Source of the DNA: Bacteroidota bacterium
Lineage (GTDB): Bacteria; Bacteroidota; Ignavibacteria; UBA10030
Direction: 5' to 3'
Assembly (NCBI GenBank): GCA_025455125.1
Contig: JALONE010000059.1
Span: 1 to 6,494, forward strand
DNA: 6,494 nt
In this document: positions 1 through 6,350 of the stretch, one piece after another
How positions within the stretch are numbered: the first letter of the stretch is position 1
Layout of the letters: every line of letters starts with the position of its first letter
Translations under genes and position numbers: made by a program
Notes under the pieces: model-generated
What the model was told of the DNA's origin: nothing
The model's input: only the letters and a program-made list of their open reading frames with translations
Database searches by the model: none

Positions 1-1009
1 TCAACAAGACCTTCGAGTACTTCTCCAAATTCTCCAGCACGCGTCCGGTGCCGCGGACGACGGCGAGGAGCGGCTCTTCAGCAACGTGGACGGGGAGGTT
101 GGTCTCGAGACGCAGGCGTTCGTCCAGGCCTTTCAGCAATGCGCCGCCACCGGAGAGCATGATGCCGCGATCGAGAATATCGGCAGAAAGCTCGGGGGGC
201 GTGCGTTCGAGCGTCACCTTCACTCCCTCAACGATCTGGGCGATCGGCTCGTTCAACGCTTCGCGGATCTCGACGGAACTGACCTCGGTCGTCTTGGGGA
301 CGCCATTCACAAGGTCGCGGCCCTTCACCTGGATCGTGATCTCCTCCTTCAGCGGCATCGCGGAACCGACCTCGCACTTGATCGCCTCCGCCGTCCGTTC
401 ACCGATGAGGATGTTATGATTGCGCTTGAAGAACTGGATGATCGCGTTGTTCATCTCATCCCCCGCAACGCGTCGCGATTCTTCGTTCACGATGCCCGAG
501 AGCGCGATGACGGCGATCTCCGTCGTTCCGCCGCCGATGTCAACGACCATGTTCCCGACCGGTGCGTCCACATCCAATCCGATACCGATCGCCGCGGCCA
601 TCGGCTCCGCCAGGAGATGGACTTCCTTCGCGCCGGCATGTTCGGCGGAATCGCGCACGGCTCGCTTCTCCACCTCCGTGATGCCTGACGGGACCGACAC
701 GATGATGCGGCGGCTTGGAACCCATCCGCTGCTGATCTTGCGGATGAACTCCCGCAGCATCCCTTCCGCGATCTCGAAGTCCGCGATGACCCCATCCTTC
801 ATCGGACGGATCGTGCGGATGTCCTTGTGCGTTCGCCCCAGCATCTCGCGCGCTTCGTTGCCAATGGAAATGATCCGCTTCGTGTTCCGGTCGAAGGCAA
901 CGATGGAGGGTTCATTCAGGATGATCCCTTTGTTCTTCATCCAGATGACCGTGTTGGCGGTGCCGAGATCGATGGCGAGGTCGGCGGAAAACATGGAAAA
1001 CAGGCCCAT
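1..1009 (-). CDS. mreB: Rod shape-determining protein MreB (actin homologue), 3' end cut by window edge
   Basis: MreB is a bacterial actin that polymerises on ATP under the inner membrane and guides the elongation machinery for peptidoglycan. Translating the minus strand from ATG 1009-1007 gives 336 codons with no stop. Visible actin-fold motifs are phosphate-1 DLGTANT (residues 14-20), the segment IIVSVPSGITEVEKRA (102-117), LLAEPMAAAIG (132-142), phosphate-2 VVDIGGGTTEIAV (155-167), the ERTAEAIK helix (204-211) and the adenosine-motif GIMLSGGGALL (282-292). The last visible residues are GRVLENLEKYSKVLL. MreB is usually about 340-347 residues, so only a handful of codons are missing. ATG 1009 was chosen because it gives the usual short N-terminus (MGLFSMF) before the first strand; ATG 994 is an in-frame alternative. 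No clear Shine-Dalgarno precedes either. It lies 90 bases downstream of purH on the same strand; mreC and other elongasome genes would be expected beyond the left edge, but that is inference. Confidence 0.97.
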   Translation of the reverse strand, partial: MGLFSMFSADLAIDLGTANTVIWMKNKGIILNEPSIVAFDRNTKRIISIGNEAREMLGRTHKDIRTIRPMKDGVIADFEIAEGMLREFIRKISSGWVPSRRIIVSVPSGITEVEKRAVRDSAEHAGAKEVHLLAEPMAAAIGIGLDVDAPVGNMVVDIGGGTTEIAVIALSGIVNEESRRVAGDEMNNAIIQFFKRNHNILIGERTAEAIKCEVGSAMPLKEEITIQVKGRDLVNGVPKTTEVSSVEIREALNEPIAQIVEGVKVTLERTPPELSADILDRGIMLSGGGALLKGLDERLRLETNLPVHVAEEPLLAVVRGTGRVLENLEKYSKVLL

Positions 1010-1024
1010 GGGAGATCCAGTCAG

Positions 1025-1070
1025 GTGTGCAAGTGTGCGAGTGTGGCCAAGTCAAAAGTTAGAAGTCAAA
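1025..1070. repeat. Short tandem microrepeats in the purH-mreB spacer
   Basis: Two small direct-repeat blocks fill the spacer. First come three 8-base units at 1025-1032, 1033-1040 and 1041-1048 (GTGTGCAA, GTGTGCGA, GTGTGGCC), reading CACAC-type repeats on the gene strand. Then AAGTCAAA occurs at 1049-1056 and again at 1063-1070, a 14-base period (TTTGACTT on the gene strand). The copies are read directly. Their function is unknown: slippage-derived spacer sequence, a remnant of a dispersed intergenic repeat, or regulator sites upstream of mreB are all possible. No convincing terminator or promoter was found between purH and mreB. Confidence 0.6.
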
Positions 1071-1099
1071 TGGCAAAAGAGCTGAGCGATGTCTGTCGT

Positions 1100-2665
1100 T
1101 CAATGCCGGAAATGGCGGATGCCGGTGAAGACCATGGCGATGTCGTTGTCGTCGGCGGCTTTGATGACCTCGTCGTCGCGGACCGAGCCGCCGGGTTGAA
1201 TGACGCACGCTGCGCCGACATTCACCGCCTCCAGCAATCCGTCGGCAAACGGGAAGAATGCGTCCGATGCGACGGCGCATCCTTTCAAATCCAATCCTGC
1301 CTCTGCCGCTTTGAGGGCTGCGATCTTCGCGGAATCGATACGCGACATCTGTCCGGCGCCGATCCCGAGCGTCCGGTCTGCCGCAGTGTAGACGATGGTG
1401 TTCGATTTCACATGCTTCGCCACACGCCAGGCGAACAGCAGTGCATCCATCTGCTCCGGGGTCGGCTCGCGCTTCGTCACCACGCGCACATCGGATCGAT
1501 GCAGCCGATGCTGGTCGGGCTCCTGAACGAGAACGCCTCCGAGCACCCGACGAACATCGTTCTCGCGGATCGTCCTGAGGTTCACCGTCTGCTTCATCAA
1601 CCGACGGTCCTTCTTCTTCGTCAACAGCTCGAGCACGCCCTTGTCATACTCCGGCGCAACGATGACCTCCGTGAAGATCTCGTTGATCGCTTCGGCCGTC
1701 ATGCGGTCCAGCGGACGATTCATGCAAACGATACCGCCGAATGCCGATTTCGAATCGGTCGCGAGCGCTTTCCGGTACGCATCAACCAGGAACGGGGCCG
1801 ATCCGACTCCGCACGGATTATTGTGCTTGATGATGACGACGGTCGGCTCGTCGAACTCGGCGCAGAGCAGAGCGGCGGCGTTGATGTCGAGGATATTGTT
1901 GAAGGAGAGTTCCTTGCCGTGTAATTTCTGAAAGTACTCGAGGAACTTCCCGTACAACGCCCCAGCCTGATGCGGATTCTCACCATACCGCAACGTCAAC
2001 GCCTTCGACTCCGAAAGGGTGAAGGCCTCAGGAAGCGTTTGTCCTCCGGTCAACCCGGAAAGGTATCCCGCAATGACCGAGTCATAATGTCCGGTATGCT
2101 GGAACGCACGGGCGGAAAGCAGAAAACGCGTTTGCGCCGTCACGCCGCCGTTGTTTGCGCGCATCTCTTCCAACACGATACCGTACAGGTCCGGATTCAC
2201 CACGACCGCCGTGTGACGGAAGTTCTTCGCCGCTGCGCGCACCATCGCCGGTCCGCCGATGTCGATCTGTTCGATCGCCGCATCCAGCTTCACATTCTCC
2301 ACCGCGATCGTCTGCTCGAACGGATAGAGGTTCACGCAGACAAGATCGATCGGTGTGATGTCGTGTTCCGCAAGCTGCTGGCGGTGTTTTGCATCGTCCA
2401 GCACGGCGAGAATGCCGCCATGGATCTTCGGATGGAGCGTCTTCACGCGTCCGTCGAGGATCTCCGGAAATCCGGTGACGTCAGAGACGGAGCGCACCTC
2501 GATGCCGGCATTCTTCAACGCGGTGTATGTTCCCCCCGTTGAAATGATCTCGACGCCGAATTCCCGAAGTCCTGTGGCAAACTCGATGAGTCCCTTCTTG
2601 TCTGAAACGCTGAGAAGCGCCCGACGGATGCTGAGCAGTCCGTCGGTATTCACAGTCTGATCCAC
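1100..2665 (-). CDS. purH: Bifunctional AICAR formyltransferase / IMP cyclohydrolase PurH
   Basis: This cytosolic enzyme carries out the last two steps of de novo purine synthesis: formylation of AICAR by 10-formyl-THF to FAICAR, then ring closure to IMP. The 521-residue length is close to the usual 510-530. The N-terminal cyclohydrolase (MGS-like fold, about 12-200) has RRALLSVSDK (14-23), STGGT (42-46) and TGFPEILDGRVKTLHPKIHGG (within 64-84). The C-terminal transformylase has LRYGENPHQ (225-233), the catalytic Lys-His pair in IIKHNNPCG (K280, H281), SAFGG (307-311), GAGQMSRID (436-444), SDAFFPF (468-474) and the typical end MVFTGIRHFRH. Both domains look intact. The start is GTG 2665-2663, preceded by AAGGA with an 8-base spacer; it overlaps the end of purN by 16 bases, so the two are very probably co-transcribed and translationally coupled. 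Stop is TGA at 1102-1100. Confidence 0.98.
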   Translation of the reverse strand: MDQTVNTDGLLSIRRALLSVSDKKGLIEFATGLREFGVEIISTGGTYTALKNAGIEVRSVSDVTGFPEILDGRVKTLHPKIHGGILAVLDDAKHRQQLAEHDITPIDLVCVNLYPFEQTIAVENVKLDAAIEQIDIGGPAMVRAAAKNFRHTAVVVNPDLYGIVLEEMRANNGGVTAQTRFLLSARAFQHTGHYDSVIAGYLSGLTGGQTLPEAFTLSESKALTLRYGENPHQAGALYGKFLEYFQKLHGKELSFNNILDINAAALLCAEFDEPTVVIIKHNNPCGVGSAPFLVDAYRKALATDSKSAFGGIVCMNRPLDRMTAEAINEIFTEVIVAPEYDKGVLELLTKKKDRRLMKQTVNLRTIRENDVRRVLGGVLVQEPDQHRLHRSDVRVVTKREPTPEQMDALLFAWRVAKHVKSNTIVYTAADRTLGIGAGQMSRIDSAKIAALKAAEAGLDLKGCAVASDAFFPFADGLLEAVNVGAACVIQPGGSVRDDEVIKAADDNDIAMVFTGIRHFRH

Positions 2666-3267
2666 GCGCGTTGTCCTTGAATGTCGATGCGCCCTTCGGC
2701 GAGTGCCTGAAGCGCGATCGGATAGATGCGATGTTCGACCGTCAGCACCTTTGCCGCGATGCTGTCGGGTGTGTCCTCGGCGTCGAGTGCGACCGCCTCC
2801 TGCAAGAGAATGGGACCGCGATCGTATTCTTCATCCACCAAATGCACGGTGGCGCCGCTGAACTTTGCGCCGCTGGCATACACGGCTTCATGCACATGAT
2901 GTCCATACATTCCCGCACCGCCAAACGCAGGCAAGAGTGCGGGATGAATATTCGTGATCCGATTCCGATACGCTGCCACGACCTCCGCGGGAACGTGCTT
3001 CATATACCCCGCAAGCGCGATCGCATCGCAGCGATGATCCGTGAGATGCGCGAGCATGCCTGTCACGAATTCGGAATCGCTTCCAAACGACTTGCGCGAA
3101 CAATGAACAGCGGGGATCCCGCGTGCACGCGCGATCTCGAGCGCGCCTGCATCGGACCGGTTGCTCAAGACAAGCGTGACCCGAGCGGAGAGCCGTCCGT
3201 CATCTATTGCGCGAAGAATCGCCTGGAAATTTGAACCACGTCCGGACGCAAATACAGCGAGATTCAT
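2650..3267 (-). CDS. purN: Phosphoribosylglycinamide formyltransferase PurN (10-formyl-THF dependent)
   Basis: PurN transfers a formyl group from 10-formyltetrahydrofolate to glycinamide ribonucleotide, step 3 of purine synthesis. The 205 residues from ATG 3267 match the family's usual size (about 190-215). Visible motifs are the phosphate-binding loop ASGRGSNFQ (7-15), LVLSNRSDAGAL (32-43), ALAGYMKHV (84-92), the active-site segment NIHPALLPAF (106-115) with N106 and H108, and VDEEYDRGPILLQ (144-156) with the probable catalytic Asp at 149. The loop GGAGMYGHHVHEAV after the NIHP segment resembles the Bacteroidota/Chlorobiota form. The frame can be extended seven codons to a TTG at 3288, but ATG 3267 begins exactly at the first beta strand (MNLAVFASG) and fits the family, so I chose it. 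No good Shine-Dalgarno precedes it. It is first of a purN-purH pair, with its stop TGA at 2652-2650 inside purH. Confidence 0.97.
   Translation of the reverse strand: MNLAVFASGRGSNFQAILRAIDDGRLSARVTLVLSNRSDAGALEIARARGIPAVHCSRKSFGSDSEFVTGMLAHLTDHRCDAIALAGYMKHVPAEVVAAYRNRITNIHPALLPAFGGAGMYGHHVHEAVYASGAKFSGATVHLVDEEYDRGPILLQEAVALDAEDTPDSIAAKVLTVEHRIYPIALQALAEGRIDIQGQRAWIRL
2674..2678 (-). promoter_or_regulatory. Ribosome binding site for purH inside purN
   Basis: On the minus strand AAGGA lies 8 bases upstream of the GTG start of purH, within the last codons of purN. It is the clearest Shine-Dalgarno sequence seen in the window and supports the GTG at 2665 over a later start. The overlap suggests ribosomes finishing purN can restart on purH; coupling is inferred. 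Confidence 0.55.
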
Positions 3268-3299
3268 AGGAATGAGGTCGCGGCACAACGTATGTGCAG

Positions 3300-3328
3300 A
3301 ATGTAACGAGAAGTTGAGGGAATTTCAA
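3300..3328 (-). promoter_or_regulatory. Probable sigma70-type promoter for purN-purH
   Basis: On the minus strand a -35-like TTGAAA (3328-3323, 5 of 6 to consensus) is followed after exactly 17 bases by a -10-like TACATT (3305-3300, 4 of 6). Transcription would begin near 3293, giving a leader of roughly 26 bases before the purN ATG. This is a sequence match only. Confidence 0.45.
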
Positions 3329-3339
3329 TGAAACGCTGG

Positions 3340-3360
3340 GATTTTTCGGCGATTTTCGGC
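3340..3360. repeat. Tandem repeat of GATTTTCGGC in the divergent promoter region
   Basis: Two adjacent copies, GATTTTTCGGC at 3340-3350 and GATTTTCGGC at 3351-3360, lie between the divergently read purN and secreted-protein genes. The copies differ by one T. Placement between two putative promoters would suit a tandem operator, but two copies alone may be chance or slippage. Confidence 0.4.
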
Positions 3361-3368
3361 ACTTCGTC

Positions 3369-3397
3369 TTGCAAGTCGGAGAGTCAATGGACATATT
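3369..3397 (+). promoter_or_regulatory. Weak candidate promoter for the secreted-protein gene
   Basis: TTGCAA (3369-3374) and CATATT (3392-3397), each 4 of 6 to the sigma70 consensus, are separated by 17 bases. The start point would fall at about 3404, almost on the ATG at 3406, implying a nearly leaderless transcript. This makes the call doubtful. A TATTAA at 3394 is an alternative -10 with a 19-base spacer. Confidence 0.2.
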
Positions 3398-3405
3398 AAA
3401 GAGCC

Positions 3406-5475
3406 ATGACCAAGAGACTGTTGACCTTCGTCCTCATCCTCCCCCTTGCGCTCCGCGCCCAAGAGCCTGATAGCAGTCGTATCGGCATTCACCAACTCGA
3501 ATCGCTTCGTCACCAGGCAGAAGCTGCCGTTGACGGACCGCAGCTCTCCCTTCCTCTGCGCCCTGCAGATGCTCCGGCCGGGAGTGCGATCATCCGGCAA
3601 CTGACACCGCTGACGCTGGAAGAGCGCGAACAAGCCATCTTTAGTCATGTGATGGCAGGGAATATCCCGGACTTCCAACGGACGCTTGTCCCCGTGACGA
3701 GCACGGCGCTTGTCGGCCAGTCCCAGCGCACCCTGACCTATTTCGTCCTCGCCGACTACCTCGCGCTCGGTTCCAACGACGACCACTTCTATATGCCGAT
3801 GACGCCGGTGTTGGCTCAGAAGCTTGTGGACGCCCTCCATTGCACACTGCCGACGAGACGGATGGTCGATACGATCTACTTCCGCGCAGCAGTTAAACTC
3901 CGTCCGCAGCCGATCCCGCCAAGCGCAGAGATGATCACCATTCCGGTCTTTGCGCAGCACAACGATTCGGTCCGACAACAGCGCGCACTTCATATTCCCA
4001 CGCAACCGCTCGGTGCGCTGGTTGGGGGGAACAAGAAAGACCTCATCATCTCGAATCTCATCACGCAGAATTTGAAGACCGGCGTTCCCAATCCGGTCGT
4101 CATCTACGGGTGGCACCAGTTGAACGGTGTTCCCATTCAACCCGCGTACAATGGCCACGGGAACACGTATGCGGACTACAGCCACGGGACGCGGCTCGTT
4201 CTCGACAGCATGATGCTTGACGGCACGCCGACCCGATTCACGACGCTTGTGGCCGATCCAACGTTGCACGTATTGGTCAGCGATGAAGGAGTCATCGCAC
4301 AACCGCGATATCCATCTGCTCTTCCGTATCCTCCTCCACGCTCATTCGGCCTCGTTCCGTACGATGCAACGACCCTGCGCGTACTCATTGATGCCGTTCC
4401 TGGAACGAACTACTACGCCTTCATCGGCCGCACGAGCACAAGCTTTCCCGACTCGCTTCTGCTGAATGATTCCTCATTTCTCATCGGCGGACTTCAGACC
4501 GACTCGCTCTACCTCGTGCGCCTTCGATCATCCTCTTCTGATGCGACATCCGCATTTTCTGAAGTGCTCACCGCCGCACCGACCGATCTGCAACCCGGCG
4601 TGTTGATCGTTCAGGGATTTGACCGAAACGTTGCGGGGAACACGAAGGATTTCTCGAAATATCACGCGCACGCCTTTGTCGCTCACGGCGAGCGAGTCGC
4701 CTCGTGTACAAACGATGCGGTGATCCGCGGACTCATCTCGCTCGCTTCATACCCGCTCGTAAGTTACGTCCTCGGCAGCGAGAGCACGGTCGATGAGACA
4801 TTCAGCACGGTCGAGCAGGATTCCATCAAGACGTATCTGCGCAACGGCGGCGCACTCTTCGCTTCGGGTTCCGAGATCGCATGGGACCTGGATTACAAAG
4901 GGAGCCCATCCGACAAGACATTCATCAACGAGTTCCTGAAGGCGCGCTACAGTAACGATGCACCTGGCGGAGTGCCGAACGTCTACTACCAGGCACAGCC
5001 TTCTTCCGGTTCCTTTCTCTCGTCTGCTGGGACGTTCGCATTCGACAATGGCACGCAAGGGACGATCAACGTCAGCTATCCTGACGTCCTTGAGGGAATA
5101 AACGGCGGAGTTTCTTGTCTTACCTATGTCGGCGTTTCGTCATCCGTGGCGGGGGTCGCATATGCAGGGATGTTCCCCGGGGGCACGCGAGCTGGTGCGG
5201 CCGTGTACTTCGGCTTTCCGTTCGAGAGCATCTATCCCGCGTCCATCCGCACGGCGATCGCCGGCGAGGTTCTCTCCTTTGTCCGTGCGGCGACGGGCGT
5301 GGAAGAACCATCACCGACCGGATTTCAGCTTGAACAGAATTATCCGAACCCGTTCAATCCAACAACCAATTTCGGATTGCAGATTGCGGAATACGGATTT
5401 GTGAAGATCTCCGTATTCGATCTCCTCGGTCGTGAAGTTGCGGTCTTGGTGAATGAAGAGAAGTCGCCTGGGTAA
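3406..5475 (+). CDS. Large secreted protein of unknown function; T9SS sorting domain truncated by in-frame TAA
   Basis: The specific function is not recognised. The 689 residues start with a Sec signal peptide: K3 R4, hydrophobic 5-16, likely cleavage after A18 leaving an N-terminal Gln. Residues about 60-300 form a conserved-looking module with LADYLALGSNDDHFYMPMTP (115-134), CTLPTRRMVDTIY (146-158), GNKKDLIISN (208-217), VIYGWHQLNGVPIQPAYNGH (232-251), ADYSHG (256-261) and SDEGVI (292-297). Residues about 313-390 look like a fibronectin type III domain. Residues about 395-630 contain VLIVQGFDR (399-407), TNDAV (435-439), GSESTVDETF (457-466) and YLRNGGALFASGSEIAWDLD (477-496), resembling a glutamine-amidotransferase-like fold (inference). 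From 638 a T9SS type-A tail begins (QNYPNPFNPTT, 644-654; VFDLLGREVAVLVNE, 670-684) and stops at TAA 5473. Secretion to the surface by T9SS would need the missing half. The ATG at 3406 is set by the signal peptide; a Shine-Dalgarno is weak at best. Confidence 0.88.
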   Translation: MTKRLLTFVLILPLALRAQEPDSSRIGIHQLESLRHQAEAAVDGPQLSLPLRPADAPAGSAIIRQLTPLTLEEREQAIFSHVMAGNIPDFQRTLVPVTSTALVGQSQRTLTYFVLADYLALGSNDDHFYMPMTPVLAQKLVDALHCTLPTRRMVDTIYFRAAVKLRPQPIPPSAEMITIPVFAQHNDSVRQQRALHIPTQPLGALVGGNKKDLIISNLITQNLKTGVPNPVVIYGWHQLNGVPIQPAYNGHGNTYADYSHGTRLVLDSMMLDGTPTRFTTLVADPTLHVLVSDEGVIAQPRYPSALPYPPPRSFGLVPYDATTLRVLIDAVPGTNYYAFIGRTSTSFPDSLLLNDSSFLIGGLQTDSLYLVRLRSSSSDATSAFSEVLTAAPTDLQPGVLIVQGFDRNVAGNTKDFSKYHAHAFVAHGERVASCTNDAVIRGLISLASYPLVSYVLGSESTVDETFSTVEQDSIKTYLRNGGALFASGSEIAWDLDYKGSPSDKTFINEFLKARYSNDAPGGVPNVYYQAQPSSGSFLSSAGTFAFDNGTQGTINVSYPDVLEGINGGVSCLTYVGVSSSVAGVAYAGMFPGGTRAGAAVYFGFPFESIYPASIRTAIAGEVLSFVRAATGVEEPSPTGFQLEQNYPNPFNPTTNFGLQIAEYGFVKISVFDLLGREVAVLVNEEKSPG

Positions 5476-5598
5476 TACACGGTTACCTGGGATGCGGGCG
5501 GATATTCCAGCGGCGTGTATTTCTATACGATGCATATCCGCTCTCCGTCTGGTGTTTCCCTGTTTCACTCCACGCGGTCCATGCTTCTCATGAAGTGA
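5476..5598 (+). pseudogene. Severed C-terminal half of the T9SS sorting domain, same frame as the upstream gene
   Basis: Directly after TAA 5473-5475 the same frame stays open for 40 codons to TGA 5596-5598. It encodes YTVTWDAGGYSSGVYFYTM and ends in RSMLLMK, the expected second half of the type-A sorting domain (family pattern: G-x-Y-x-V-x-W-D ... S-G-V-Y-F-Y ... K-K-M-L-L-x-K). With one sense codon in place of TAA the protein would be 730 residues (3406-5598). Because both sides are in the same frame, a single base substitution explains it (for example GAA to TAA at the variable residue between Gly and Tyr), not an indel. There is no separate start suited to translating this part alone. Confidence 0.85.
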
Positions 5599-5607
5599 CC
5601 TTCCCGT

Positions 5608-6267
5608 ATGTCTGCGATGCATTCTCCCTTGCGCAATCTCATCTTCGACATCGACGGCACGCTCATGGATTCTCGCCGGGATATTGCGAACGCGCAGTTG
5701 TATGTGTTGCGCAAGATCGGCGTGAACCATGTGACCGCGGAAGACATCTATCCGCTCATCGGAAAGCCCCTTGCGGAGATCTTTGCCACACTCCTTCCGT
5801 CCGATCTGCACCATCACATCCCGAAGGCGAAGGAAACCTATGTGACATATTACCGCGCGCATGCGCTCGACACGACCGATCTCTTCCCCGGCGTGCGCAC
5901 AACGCTTGAGCAACTCCATGCACAAGGAATTCGTCTCGCGGTGGCGACCACGAAATCGACGGCGACTTCCGCGCGCGTACTCGGCCACTTCGGCGTCGCG
6001 CAATACTTTGCGCACATCCAAGGAAGCGATGACATTCCGTACAAGCCCGATCCGACGATCATTCAAAAGATCTGTCGCGAGCAGGATTGGCAGCGTGAGG
6101 AAACGATGATGGTCGGAGATTCCGTGGTCGATGTCGAGGCCGGAAAGCGGGCTCAGGTCCGAACATGCGGCGTCACTTGGGGAGCCCTCGACCGGAACCA
6201 GATGGTGCGACTGGATCCAGATCACTGCATCGATCGGATCGAGGAGTTGCTGGGGATTGTCGGGTGA
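5608..6267 (+). CDS. HAD-superfamily hydrolase, phosphoglycolate phosphatase-like (HAD-IA)
   Basis: This is a probable cytosolic phosphatase of small phosphorylated metabolites; the substrate cannot be read from sequence. At 219 residues it is normal for the Gph/PpaX-type family. All four HAD motifs are present: motif I FDIDGTLMDS (13-22) with nucleophile D14 and acid/base D16; motif II AVATTKS (111-117) with T114; motif III K146 in PYKPDP (144-149); motif IV MMVGDSVVDVEAG (167-179) with D171 and D175. A helical type-1 cap fills about residues 22-90, and LFPGVRTTLEQL (92-103) precedes motif II as in phosphoglycolate phosphatases. Start ATG 5608 is 9 bases after the TGA of the full-length upstream frame; ATG 5617 (residue 4) is possible, and neither has a clear ribosome site. 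Close spacing suggests co-transcription with the secreted-protein gene. Stop is TGA 6265-6267. Confidence 0.94.
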   Translation: MSAMHSPLRNLIFDIDGTLMDSRRDIANAQLYVLRKIGVNHVTAEDIYPLIGKPLAEIFATLLPSDLHHHIPKAKETYVTYYRAHALDTTDLFPGVRTTLEQLHAQGIRLAVATTKSTATSARVLGHFGVAQYFAHIQGSDDIPYKPDPTIIQKICREQDWQREETMMVGDSVVDVEAGKRAQVRTCGVTWGALDRNQMVRLDPDHCIDRIEELLGIVG

Positions 6268-6277
6268 AAAAGACCAC

Positions 6278-6311
6278 CACAGACTACCACAGATGACACA
6301 GATTGCACAGA
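6278..6311. repeat. Short degenerate tandem repeat with CACAGA core
   Basis: CACAGA occurs four times at 6278, 6288, 6297 and 6306, at spacings of 10, 9 and 9 bases, starting 11 bases after the HAD stop codon. On the minus strand it reads as repeated TCTGTG units. From memory, similar CACAGAT-type runs recur between genes in several bacterial genomes, so this may be one copy of a dispersed family; that is not verified. Function is unknown. Confidence 0.6.
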
Positions 6312-6335
6312 GATTGGTGGAGTGCCGTGTGCAAT
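6302..6335. repeat. Inverted repeat ATTGCACA / TGTGCAAT downstream of the HAD gene
   Basis: A perfect 8-base inverted repeat (6302-6309 and 6328-6335) encloses an 18-base loop and overlaps the end of the CACAGA repeat. It could fold into a hairpin, but it is AT-rich, has a large loop and no T-run after it, so it is a poor rho-independent terminator. Confidence 0.4.
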
Positions 6336-6350
6336 ATCACTCTGAGATTG

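Noticed and set aside
1025..1070. CRISPR-like array
   Set aside because: The units are 8 bases long, adjacent and without spacers, far below any CRISPR repeat length.
827..1924. Long plus-strand open frame of 365 codons opposite mreB and purH
   Set aside because: It lies antisense to two well-recognised genes, is rich in Arg, His and Asp, has no family motif, and crosses the intergenic spacer. It is a typical shadow in GC-rich DNA.
3268..3288. Upstream TTG start for purN adding seven residues (MCRDLIP)
   Set aside because: ATG 3267 starts precisely at the conserved first beta strand, and the extension has no family support or ribosome site.
3325..4302. Minus-strand open frame of 325 codons opposite the secreted-protein gene
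   Set aside because: Its composition is Arg-rich with no recognisable domain, and it covers the signal peptide and N-terminal module of a convincing gene on the other strand.
5473..5475. Recoding of TAA as a sense codon genome-wide
   Set aside because: All other complete stops in the window are TGA, so TAA use elsewhere cannot be judged here. Bacterial recoding known to me affects TGA rather than TAA. One in-frame TAA is better explained by mutation or error.
5311..6225. Minus-strand open frame of 304 codons opposite the sorting domain and HAD gene
   Set aside because: The plus strand carries all four HAD motifs and the sorting domain. The antisense product is His/Arg-rich without motifs.
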